A stretch of DNA of 64,000 nucleotides. Origin: JASJBU01 sp963790775. Its GTDB lineage: Bacteria; Pseudomonadota; Gammaproteobacteria; Chromatiales; Chromatiaceae. The first letter of the stretch is position 1. Each line of letters starts with the position of its first letter. Below the pieces are notes generated by a model. The model ran no database searches, was not told where the DNA came from, and saw only the letters and a list, made by a program, of their open reading frames with translations. A program made the position numbers and the translations under genes. Below are positions 8,632 through 16,260 of the stretch, piece by piece. The DNA is taken from NCBI GenBank assembly GCA_963790775.1, contig CAWBPR010000005.1:620001-684000 (forward strand), written 5' to 3'.

Positions 8632-9081
8632 ATGGCGACACGCATCACCAGTGAGACGTTCTTCCGTCCGCCCGAAATGACTCGGGAGAAGATTAAGATT
8701 CCTGCAGCGCTGTTCAATCGTTGCCGGCTGATGCTGCAACGTTGTGAATATGAACATTTTTTTGTGCCGGTTCGCAGCATGCAGTTCATTGCGGTGGTCG
8801 ATAGTGGAGAGATCATTTTTGTCGACAGCCTCAACTATGCAGTACGGGATGGCGAGGGTGGCAGGATGATCCTGCTGGCTTGGGAGTTTGGCCAGGAGGG
8901 TGTGCGGGATTCGCTGAGTGCTCCAGTTGCAGTGGACTTGATACACTATGCCGCGAACGCGCGTGAACTGCATAATCGGCTGATGGTGGAACTGCCGAAA
9001 GCCCTAGATCTGCTGGAAGAACGAGCCCGCAAACATGGCTGTGAGCCGAAGCAAAAAAAGGTTTTGTCTTTCCCTAAGTGA
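8632..9081 (+). CDS. uncharacterised 149-residue soluble protein
   Basis: It starts 17 bp after the stop of the preceding small gene, so the two are probably co-transcribed. The product reads like a compact alpha/beta protein (MQFIAVVDSGEIIFVDS looks like two beta strands) with a helical C-terminal half and a basic tail. It has three Cys (CRLMLQRCEYE, HGCEPK) in no known metal-site arrangement. No family was recognised. It converges with cbbO, so proximity alone does not link it to RuBisCO. Confidence 0.65.
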   Translation: MATRITSETFFRPPEMTREKIKIPAALFNRCRLMLQRCEYEHFFVPVRSMQFIAVVDSGEIIFVDSLNYAVRDGEGGRMILLAWEFGQEGVRDSLSAPVAVDLIHYAANARELHNRLMVELPKALDLLEERARKHGCEPKQKKVLSFPK

Positions 9082-9148
9082 GTCGGGTTTTGTCTGGCAA
9101 AAGCTGCTCTGCCCCAGAACTTAGTATAGCTGCGCGGGTGGGGCTGCT

Positions 9149-9183
9149 GCCAGCACCCACCCGGTTGTGCAAAGGGTGCTGGC
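9149..9183. terminator. hairpin between convergent genes
   Basis: A 10-bp perfect stem (GCCAGCACCC / GGGTGCTGGC) with a 15-nt loop ends one base before the cbbO stop codon. There is no T tract on either side, so it may act as a 3' end stabiliser or a weak terminator for cbbO and the facing gene. Confidence 0.5.
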
Positions 9184-11565
9184 TTAAGCGGTAATCGCAG
9201 CGAACACCGCCGGCAACCGTTCCGGCAGCCGCTCCACATGATCCACGATGGAGTAGTTATTCTCGCCAAAGATGCGCGCCACATAGCGGTCGGCCTGCGG
9301 GTCCAGCGTCAGGCAGTAGGTGTAAACGCCCTGCATGGCGAGGTCATCCACCGCCTTTTTCGCATCGTGACGCAGATATTGCGGATCGCGTTCGTCGATA
9401 TCCGCCGGTTCCCCATCAGTGATCAACAGCACCAGGCGTTTTTGCGCACTCTGCTGTGTGAGGTGCCATCCGGCATGCCGCAATGCTGCTCCCATGCGGG
9501 TCGAGAGGTTCCCCTTCATGCCCGCCAGGCGTGACTTGGCATCATCGTCATAGCTCTGCTCGAAGTCTTTGAAACGATAGTACTGCACGTCATGGCGGCC
9601 ATCGGAGGCAAAGCCATGTACCGCAAAGTTATCGCCGATGGAGTCGATAGCCCAGGCCAGCAGTCCGGTGGATTCACGAGTCAGATCGAGAATGCTTGGT
9701 TGATCCTCGTAACCTTTCTCACCCTCTGCAATCTCGCCGACCCTTTCATTGGTCGATTCGGAGAGGTCCATCAACACCACAATGGAAAGATCCCGAATAT
9801 GTCGACTGATGCGGATGTTGATGCGGGGATCGGGCATGATGCCGCGCCTGATATCGATCATCGCGCGCACTGCGGCATTCAGGTCCAGCTCTTCACCTTC
9901 CTCATAGCCGCGACGGCGCACTATGCCCTGGGGCTGCATGGCATCGATCAGATGGCGGATGCGTGAAGCAACAGGCTTGTATTTGGTGAGTATTTCATCC
10001 ATCTGCGCAGGATCACCTTTCGGCTGGCGGCGCTCGATGATCGTGGCCCATTCCGGACGCGACATCTGTACATGGTAGTCCCACTCGTCATAGTGATAGG
10101 GCTCGGAGACCGGCTCCTTGCCCCACATCTCGTTGTAGCTGACGCCCAGGTCCTCATAAGGGAAAAGCTCGGTGGAGCAGACCCAGATCTCCTGTGCGTC
10201 GTCGCCCGCCAGTTCACAATCCACTTCGTTGGCCATCTCGATTGCGGAAACGGTTTTACGCACCTGTTGTTGCGTGGCAGGAATATAGTCGGCACCCTTT
10301 TCGACGAACATATTTTCTGAAAACTCCCAGAAATAGCGGTTGTCATCGCGATAGGGGATAGGCCAGTCGGACAGGATGCGCACACTAGGAATGCGTGAGA
10401 TCTCAGCCAGTTTATTATAGAAGTCGATACCCGCCATCCACGCCAGGCGTGGATTATAGGGGTCTTTTTCCAGTTTGCTGACGTAGTCGTCGGCAACCTG
10501 ATTGATCACATCGACGGAGTCGCGGTAGTCGCGGTCCATGATGGCGCGGGTGGTGCGCATCATCAGGTCCATGGCCTCATGGACCTCCTGCGGCTCGTCG
10601 TCCTGGCCCGGTTCTGCGGTAAAGAAGGACAGCCAGAGTTTGCGCAGTCCAGGAAACTCCTGATAGGCCAGATATTCGACCCGTGCATCTTCGAAGAGCT
10701 CAATGCAGCGCATCTGAGCCTGGGACAGCTGCTCGGCAGAGATCGGATCGGTCGTATAGACCATGTGTGCGGCGCAGTGCGCAGCGGTAGCGCGATACAC
10801 CTCAATGCCATCGATGCCGCGAAATGGATCGAAGGCATCGGGAACATGTACCTGAAAGTCTTCGATATAGGGTTTTAGCCCTTGCCTGGACTCGAAGTCC
10901 CCTGAGGTTGGACGCATCAGGAAGGCGCGCGCCCACAACGCGCGCAGATAGAAGTTGAGTTTTCGCTGATTGTTGATGAATAAGGTGCCGCGTCGCTCTT
11001 TCCGCAGTATTGAGCGGGAGGATTCGGTTTTCAGGCCGAAATAGGCCATCTGCCCATCCAGATCGCGCTGGTGCGCCTCAGCGCCCCACATCACCCAGCG
11101 GCGCAGGCCGCCGAGGGTGAGTTTGGACAGCAGTTCATCCAGTACTTCCATCATCGGCCGCAGACCGCGCGGCGCCTTGCCGGTCATCTGATGCAGCAGC
11201 TTGAGATAGCCGCGCATCACATCCACGTCGCCCAGACGCTGTGCCACCAGATGCATATTCGCCAGCATCAGGGTGATGACGCTGCCGGAAGTGTGGGAGG
11301 CCAGTTTCATCATCGACTCGACGATGTCGGGGATGATGTCTTCTCCCACCTCTTTGGCGACCCCCGGCATCTCCTGGACATAGGTGAGGACCAGATCTTG
11401 TCCACGTCCCATGGTGCACATCGCGCGCATGCCTTCCAGGTAGTTCTGCAGGCCGCGCGGCGACATCACCCGGGCCGCCTCATGATAGGACGATTCGAGC
11501 GCTTCGATATGCTCATGATCGTTTTCGCTCAAGCAGGAAACGTATTCGCTAAAATCAACAGACAT
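9184..11565 (-). CDS. cbbO: RuBisCO activase subunit CbbO (vWA-domain)
   Basis: CbbO works with the AAA+ ATPase CbbQ to remove inhibitory sugar phosphates from RuBisCO active sites. In the characterised CbbQO system CbbO bridges the ring to RuBisCO through its von Willebrand A domain. The 793-residue length is typical. The C-terminal vWA domain (about residues 590-793) carries the metal-ion-dependent adhesion motif DLSES, and the N-terminal part is the helical CbbO region. It is the last gene of cbbL-cbbS-cbbQ-cbbO. Just before the ATG lie five tandem heptanucleotides (11568-11602) that also contribute the purine-rich ribosome site. Confidence 0.93.
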   Translation of the reverse strand: MSVDFSEYVSCLSENDHEHIEALESSYHEAARVMSPRGLQNYLEGMRAMCTMGRGQDLVLTYVQEMPGVAKEVGEDIIPDIVESMMKLASHTSGSVITLMLANMHLVAQRLGDVDVMRGYLKLLHQMTGKAPRGLRPMMEVLDELLSKLTLGGLRRWVMWGAEAHQRDLDGQMAYFGLKTESSRSILRKERRGTLFINNQRKLNFYLRALWARAFLMRPTSGDFESRQGLKPYIEDFQVHVPDAFDPFRGIDGIEVYRATAAHCAAHMVYTTDPISAEQLSQAQMRCIELFEDARVEYLAYQEFPGLRKLWLSFFTAEPGQDDEPQEVHEAMDLMMRTTRAIMDRDYRDSVDVINQVADDYVSKLEKDPYNPRLAWMAGIDFYNKLAEISRIPSVRILSDWPIPYRDDNRYFWEFSENMFVEKGADYIPATQQQVRKTVSAIEMANEVDCELAGDDAQEIWVCSTELFPYEDLGVSYNEMWGKEPVSEPYHYDEWDYHVQMSRPEWATIIERRQPKGDPAQMDEILTKYKPVASRIRHLIDAMQPQGIVRRRGYEEGEELDLNAAVRAMIDIRRGIMPDPRINIRISRHIRDLSIVVLMDLSESTNERVGEIAEGEKGYEDQPSILDLTRESTGLLAWAIDSIGDNFAVHGFASDGRHDVQYYRFKDFEQSYDDDAKSRLAGMKGNLSTRMGAALRHAGWHLTQQSAQKRLVLLITDGEPADIDERDPQYLRHDAKKAVDDLAMQGVYTYCLTLDPQADRYVARIFGENNYSIVDHVERLPERLPAVFAAITA

Positions 11566-11567
11566 GG

Positions 11568-11602
11568 TTCTTAGCCTTCAGTCTTCAGCTGTCAGATGTC
11601 AG
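11568..11602 (-). repeat. tandem heptanucleotide repeats upstream of cbbO
   Basis: Read on the minus strand, five 7-mers follow each other without gaps: CTGACAT, CTGACAG, CTGAAGA, CTGAAGG, CTAAGAA. CC and the cbbO ATG then follow. A related array lies in front of cbbQ. Confidence 0.8.
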
Positions 11603-11769
11603 CCTTTACAAACAGCACGGCCGGTGTCCATTCATGTGGTTACTTCCTGATTGCTTGCCAGGCCTCGGTAGTAACCGGGACGAGCCTTTCGGCTCCGGGC
11701 CGATTCTGCTGTGGTATTTGATTCTGCCGGCGGCTGCCGCAGGGCAACCGACGGCTGAATATTCTGCGC

Positions 11770-12576
11770 TCAGAAGTAGGTGTTCACCGCTGCACGCAGG
11801 GTGTCGCGCATATCCGGATCATCGGTCAATGGTGTAACCAGGGCCATCTGGCAGGCGGATTGAGGATCTATGCCCTTACCGATAAGTTGGGCTGCATACA
11901 CCAACAGACGGGTGGACATGCCTTCATCCAGGCCGTGGCCTTTCAGGTTGCGCGAACGACGGGCAATCTGTACCAGTTTATCCGCAATGTCCTTGTCAAC
12001 TCCACTTTCGTGCGCGACGATCTCGGTCTCGATCTCTGAATCGGGGTAGTCGAAGTCCATGCCGCCGAAACGCTGCTTAGTGGACTGCTTGAGGTCCTTC
12101 ATCAGTGACTGATAGCCGGGGTTGTAAGAGATCACGATCTGAAAATCTGCGTGCGCCTTGACCAGCTCGCCCTTTTTCTCCAGCGGCAGTTCCCGCCGGT
12201 GGTCGGTCAGGGGGTGAATGACCACCGTGGTGTCCTGACGGGCTTCGACCACCTCATCGAGATAGCAAAGGGCGCCGATGCGGGCGGCCACGGTCAGCGG
12301 TCCATCCTGCCATTTGGTGCCGTTGATGTCGAGCAGAAAACGACCGACCAGGTCGGAAGCGGTCATGTCCTCGTTGCAGGCCACGGTGATCAGGGGCTTT
12401 TGCAGCTTCCACGCCATGTATTCGACGAAGCGCGATTTGCCGCAGCCAGTCGGACCCTTGAGCATCACCGGCATGCGTGCGTCATAGGCGGCCTGGTACA
12501 TCTCCACTTCGTTATGCACAGGACGGTAGTAGGGTTCTTCTTTGATCAGGTATTGGTCGCGGTCGATTTCGCTCAT
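11770..12576 (-). CDS. cbbQ: RuBisCO activase AAA+ ATPase CbbQ
   Basis: CbbQ is the MoxR-type AAA+ motor that, with CbbO, reactivates inhibited RuBisCO. The 268-residue product has Walker A GPTGCGKS (about residues 40-47), the Walker B region ALCYLDEVVEA and the conserved SYNPGYQS segment. The frame stays open into upstream repeats, but ATG 12576 (MSEIDRDQYLI) follows GGAGACTAAACCCC and matches known CbbQ starts. The gene lies 204 bp before cbbO and about 210 bp after cbbS, with a strong terminator after cbbS. CbbQO is therefore probably made from readthrough, at lower level than RuBisCO itself. Confidence 0.94.
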   Translation of the reverse strand: MSEIDRDQYLIKEEPYYRPVHNEVEMYQAAYDARMPVMLKGPTGCGKSRFVEYMAWKLQKPLITVACNEDMTASDLVGRFLLDINGTKWQDGPLTVAARIGALCYLDEVVEARQDTTVVIHPLTDHRRELPLEKKGELVKAHADFQIVISYNPGYQSLMKDLKQSTKQRFGGMDFDYPDSEIETEIVAHESGVDKDIADKLVQIARRSRNLKGHGLDEGMSTRLLVYAAQLIGKGIDPQSACQMALVTPLTDDPDMRDTLRAAVNTYF

Positions 12577-12578
12577 GG

Positions 12579-12609
12579 GGTTTAGTCTCCAGCTTTCAGC
12601 AGCCATCAG
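12579..12609 (-). repeat. heptanucleotide repeats upstream of cbbQ
   Basis: On the minus strand: CTGATGG, a 3-nt break, then CTGAAAG, CTGGAGA, CTAAACC, followed by CC and the cbbQ ATG. The last two units parallel CTGAAGG-CTAAGAA-CC-ATG at cbbO. Two further units in the opposite orientation (CTGAGGG, CTGACAA) lie at 12691-12704. Confidence 0.7.
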
Positions 12610-12714
12610 GATTTTGCAAGTGATTCACTGCACTGATGGGATTGATGGAATTGCCACTCGTCAGAAGTCAGGCTATAGACTGGCTAACGGCTGAGGGCTG
12701 ACAACTCCAAGATG

Positions 12715-12763
12715 AAAAAACCCCCGCCCGCCCCGGAGATCCGAGTGGGGCGGGGGTTCCCGT
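12715..12763 (-). terminator. intrinsic terminator / attenuator after cbbS
   Basis: On the minus strand an 11-bp GC-rich stem (AACCCCCGCCC / GGGCGGGGGTT) ends in a run of six T. It lies 24 bp past the cbbS stop and should set off cbbLS from cbbQO. Confidence 0.9.
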
Positions 12764-12786
12764 GTCCAAGTCTGAAAAATCAGAAA

Positions 12787-13146
12787 TTAGACAGATATAC
12801 CTCGATAAATAACCATTGCTGTCCCTGCAGACTGCGCATAGTTATCAAAGCCCAACAAACGCACATGGTTCTTGGGGTGGGCTGCATGGCAGGCTTCAAC
12901 TTCAGCCAGAATAGCGTCTACATCGGTCTCGCCGAACATAGGCAATTTCCACATGTACCAGTAGTTGCTGATGGCATTTTCCGGCTCGGTGTGCTCGATA
13001 CCCGGGTTCCAGCCTTTATCAACAATGTACTGGATTTGAGCACGTGTTGATTCTTTGCTCAATTCTGGCAGATATGAAAAAGTTTCATACTTACGGCTTT
13101 GGGCCGCATCGCTCAGGCTTGAGTTGTAGTCTTGCATGTCACTCAT
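12787..13146 (-). CDS. cbbS: RuBisCO small subunit, form I
   Basis: The small subunit caps the L8 core of form I RuBisCO in the Calvin-Benson-Bassham cycle. The 119-residue length is usual for form IA. Characteristic segments are ETFSYLPELS near residues 21-30, WNPGIEHTEPENAISNYWYMWKLPMFGE in the middle (split here by its position only) and NHVRLLGFDNYAQSAGTAMVIYRG at the end. It starts 42 bp downstream of cbbL and is followed by a strong terminator. Confidence 0.96.
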   Translation of the reverse strand: MSDMQDYNSSLSDAAQSRKYETFSYLPELSKESTRAQIQYIVDKGWNPGIEHTEPENAISNYWYMWKLPMFGETDVDAILAEVEACHAAHPKNHVRLLGFDNYAQSAGTAMVIYRGISV

Positions 13147-13188
13147 TGGTGTATACCTCTAAATATATCGAATTTGATTTCTACGTCA

Positions 13189-14685
13189 TTAACAGGGCGA
13201 TGGGCAGACCACCGGCTGTCGCATCCCCACCGCATCGCGGTGGGGTCCCTGATCTTCGCCTGGTCTGTACTTGTGAGCAACGTCCAGTTTGTCGACGGTA
13301 TCGAACTCGAACTTGATCTCTTTCCAGGTTTCCATAGCGGCCTTCAGCTCAGGGCTGTGTTTGGCGGCCTTGGTAAGAATGTCCTTGCCTTCCTTCTCAA
13401 TCTCAACGCCGGAGTTACGTGCTTCAACACAGGCTTCAACCGCAACACGGTTAGCAGCCGCGCCGGCGGCGTTGCCCCAGGGGTGACCCAGTGTACCGCC
13501 ACCGAACTGCAGGCAGGAATCGTCGCCGAAGATGCTGACCAGTGCAGGCATGTGCCAGACGTGGATACCACCGGAAGCAACCGGGATAACGCCAGGCATG
13601 GAGCCCCAGTCCTGATCAAAGAACAGACCACGTGAACGGTCTTCCTTGATGAAGGAGTCGCGCATGGTGTCGATCCAGCCCAGGGTCGCGTCACGGTCGC
13701 CTTCCAGCTTACCGACAACGGTACCGGAGTGCAGATGGTCACCACCAGACAGACGCAGCACCTTGGTCAGTACGCGGAAGTGGATACCGTGGTGCGGGTT
13801 GCGATCGAGTACGGCGTGCATGGCGCGATGGATATGCAGCAGCATGCCGTTGCGCTGACACCATTGAGCCAGCTGGGTGTTGGCGGACAGACCACCGGTC
13901 AGGTAATCGTGCATGATGATCGGAGCGCCGATCTCTTTGGCGTACTCAGCACGACGCATCATTTCATCAGCAGTAGGTGCGGTAACGTTCAGGTAGTGAC
14001 CCTTACGCTCGCCGGTTTCGGCTTCGGCTTTATGGATGGCTTCCATGACGAAGTCGAAACGATGACGCCAGCGCATGAACGGCTGGGAGTTGACGTTCTC
14101 GTCGTCCTTGGTGAAGTCCAGACCGCCGCGCAGACCTTCGTAGCAGGCACGGCCGTAGTTCTTGGCGGACAGGCCCAGCTTGGGTTTGATGGTGCAGCCC
14201 AGCAGCGGACGACCGTATTTGTTGAGGATGTCGCGCTCGACCTGGATACCCTGAGGCGGTCCATTACAGGTCATGACATAGGCGACCGGGAAGCGAATGT
14301 CTTCCAGACGCAGGGCGCGCAGGGCCTTGAAGCCGAATACGTTACCCACCAGAGAGGTGAGCACGTTGACCACGGAACCTTCTTCGAACAGGTCGATCGG
14401 GTAGGCAACAAAGGCGTAGTAGCAGGTGTCATCACCGGGGACGTCTTCGATAGCGTAGGCGCGGCCCTTGTAGTAGTCCAGGTCGGTCAGCAGGTCGGTC
14501 CATACCGTGGTCCAGGTACCAGTGGAAGATTCAGCGGCAACTGCAGCGGCAACTTCTTCACGGGGAATACCCGGCTGAGGGGTGATCTTGAAGCACGCCA
14601 GGATATCAGTTTCTTTTGGCGTGTAATCCGGCATCCAATATGTTTCGCGGTATTCTTTTACACCTGCATCATATTTCTTGGCCAT
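13189..14685 (-). CDS. cbbL: RuBisCO large subunit, form IA, with a C-terminal extension
   Basis: Fixes CO2 onto ribulose-1,5-bisphosphate. The N-terminus and the motifs GRPLLGCTIKPKLGLS and GGLDFTKDDEN (carbamylated Lys and Mg ligands) mark a catalytically complete form I enzyme, and the N-terminal and overall sequence style is form IA. The ribosome site GGGAGGAAACTAG lies just before ATG 14685. The usual family end is near residue 472 (KLDVAHK). Here no stop follows and the frame runs 26 residues further (YRPGEDQG...PSPC) through an inverted repeat, giving 498 residues. The extra tail lies next to a conserved C-terminus that closes over the active site, so its presence in the real protein deserves checking. 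Confidence 0.96.
   Translation of the reverse strand: MAKKYDAGVKEYRETYWMPDYTPKETDILACFKITPQPGIPREEVAAAVAAESSTGTWTTVWTDLLTDLDYYKGRAYAIEDVPGDDTCYYAFVAYPIDLFEEGSVVNVLTSLVGNVFGFKALRALRLEDIRFPVAYVMTCNGPPQGIQVERDILNKYGRPLLGCTIKPKLGLSAKNYGRACYEGLRGGLDFTKDDENVNSQPFMRWRHRFDFVMEAIHKAEAETGERKGHYLNVTAPTADEMMRRAEYAKEIGAPIIMHDYLTGGLSANTQLAQWCQRNGMLLHIHRAMHAVLDRNPHHGIHFRVLTKVLRLSGGDHLHSGTVVGKLEGDRDATLGWIDTMRDSFIKEDRSRGLFFDQDWGSMPGVIPVASGGIHVWHMPALVSIFGDDSCLQFGGGTLGHPWGNAAGAAANRVAVEACVEARNSGVEIEKEGKDILTKAAKHSPELKAAMETWKEIKFEFDTVDKLDVAHKYRPGEDQGPHRDAVGMRQPVVCPSPC
13205..13267. repeat. nested inverted repeats at the 3' end of cbbL
   Basis: Inner perfect 9-bp arms CCCCACCGC (13225-13233) and GCGGTGGGG (13237-13245) are enclosed by outer 7-bp arms CAGACCA (13205-13211) and TGGTCTG (13261-13267). 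They encode the extra CbbL residues. A hairpin here could protect the cbbL message or be the trace of a small inserted repeat. Confidence 0.75.
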
Positions 14686-15270
14686 CTAGTTTCCTCCCGA
14701 ATGGGGTTGATGTTAGGGGCGATCGTCTCGCCATCTGCCTATAAGCGCACACGGCTTAAAGAAGTGCATGACTAAGTTTGTCAAGACGGGAGGAAGTATA
14801 AATTGCTGGACTATAAAGTAAATTCAGTATTTGTGATTATAAGCATAAGCAAATGATTATGTATTGGCTGCGTCTATCCCAAATGGCAGGTATTCATCTG
14901 CCATTTGGTGGTAGGGACAGACCTTGACTATATCCCCATTGGTTTGGAGGCGAGAACTGCCGTCTACAAGGATGTACAAAATGGTGTTTGCAGTGCGTAT
15001 GTGGGCTGATTTGCTACCGACAGTCATTGAATCTTATCTGACCTGAAACTACCGAGCGCCTGGTCTGTAAGTTTCACAAATGGTTTGGGCATGTTTTAAC
15101 CTAGAATCCTCGGTTGGCTTGAGCGGTTAACTAGGAATCTGGGTTTAAGGTAGATGCTCGTTTATCTATAAAGATTTATTAATATAATTGGGCAGTAATT
15201 AAAGATATTCTTATGCTTTAGTTAAGCCAGTTAAAACTGCTTGATCAGTTCACTGCCAGGTACTGCCGCC
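14686..15270. promoter_or_regulatory. cbbR-cbbL divergent control region
   Basis: 585 bp without a gene separate cbbL from cbbR, as expected for a LysR-type regulator and its target. On the minus strand TATAGT (14810-14815) is a possible -10 for cbbL with a poor -35, as is common for activator-dependent promoters. It would give a leader of about 120 nt. Just upstream an AT-rich stretch (about 14830-14860) has T-rich and A-rich half-sites that could bind CbbR. A perfect 11-bp inverted repeat lies further upstream (14879-14908). Confidence 0.55.
14879..14908. repeat. perfect inverted repeat in the cbb control region
   Basis: CCAAATGGCAG and CTGCCATTTGG flank an 8-nt loop. There is no T tract, so it is not an ordinary terminator. 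It could be an operator or a repeat element. Confidence 0.6.
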
Positions 15271-16179
15271 ATGAACGTCACTTTCAGACAGCTTGCACTT
15301 TTCGAGTCGGTTGCGCGAAACCTCAGTTTTACCCGAGCTGCGGAAGAGCTACACCTCAGTCAACCCGCAGTATCCATGCAGATTCGTCAGCTGGAAGAGA
15401 CTGTCAACTCTGAATTGTTCGAAAAATCGGGCAAGCAGATCAGCCTGACGGAGGCGGGGCGGGAGGTATTTCACTACAGTCAAAGCATTAACCGCCAGCT
15501 GGCGGAGATGAGAGAGGTGCTCGAGTCGCTGAAGGGTTTGAGCATGGGGCGACTGCATATCGCTGTTGCCAGTACCGTCAACTACTTTGCACCGCGCTTG
15601 ATGGCGACATTTCACAAGCGATATCCCGGCATTCATCTGGAACTGGATGTCACCAACCGGGAACGCCTGATCCAGATGTTGATCGCCAACAGTGTCGATA
15701 TGGTGCTGATGGGGCAACCACCGGAAAATGTGGAGGTCAAATCAGAGGCCTTCATGGACAATCCCCTGGTGGTCGTGTCCTCACCCGAGCATCCCTTGTG
15801 CGGAGAAAAGTCGATTCCAGTCGCTCGACTGGCGCAGGAGGTATTCCTGATGCGGGAGCCGGGCTCAGGCACCCGCCAGGCGATGGAGAGGTTCTTTGCG
15901 GAACATGGCATGGAGATACGCCAGGGCATGCAGATGACGCGCAACGAGGCCATCAAACAGGGGGTGCGCGCCGGGATGGGTTTGGGTGTGGTTTCTGCTC
16001 ATACTGTCGAACTGGAGCTCGAGACGCGGCGTTTGGTGCAGTTGGATGTGCAGGAGTTTCCGATCAGGCGTCAATGGTATATGGTGTATCGGCAGAGTAA
16101 AAGGCTGTCACCCGCAGCACTGGCCTTTCATGATTTTGTCCTTGGCAATTCGCAGCAAGTGAAGGATACACCTATATGA
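15271..16179 (+). CDS. cbbR: LysR-type regulator of the cbb operon (CbbR)
   Basis: CbbR proteins activate the divergently transcribed Calvin-cycle genes in response to metabolites such as NADPH or RuBP. The product of 302 residues starts MNVTFRQLALFESVARNLSF and has the LysR winged helix-turn-helix (about residues 1-60, including FTRAAEELHLSQPAVSMQIRQLEE), then a LysR substrate-binding domain. The start at ATG 15271 fits the family; an upstream in-frame TTG at 15241 adds residues unlike LysR proteins. The assignment to CbbR rests on sequence style and on the position next to cbbL. Confidence 0.9.
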   Translation: MNVTFRQLALFESVARNLSFTRAAEELHLSQPAVSMQIRQLEETVNSELFEKSGKQISLTEAGREVFHYSQSINRQLAEMREVLESLKGLSMGRLHIAVASTVNYFAPRLMATFHKRYPGIHLELDVTNRERLIQMLIANSVDMVLMGQPPENVEVKSEAFMDNPLVVVSSPEHPLCGEKSIPVARLAQEVFLMREPGSGTRQAMERFFAEHGMEIRQGMQMTRNEAIKQGVRAGMGLGVVSAHTVELELETRRLVQLDVQEFPIRRQWYMVYRQSKRLSPAALAFHDFVLGNSQQVKDTPI

Positions 16180-16260
16180 ATGCAGTCTGCCCAATGATGC
16201 GGTAGACTTCCCGATTATCTGCAATATTTGCCATCGTATCCCTGCGAGGTCGGTTGTTCC

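Noticed and set aside
13729..14775. 348-codon open frame antisense to cbbL
   Set aside because: cbbL is certain; the antisense frame has no domain and no ribosome site.
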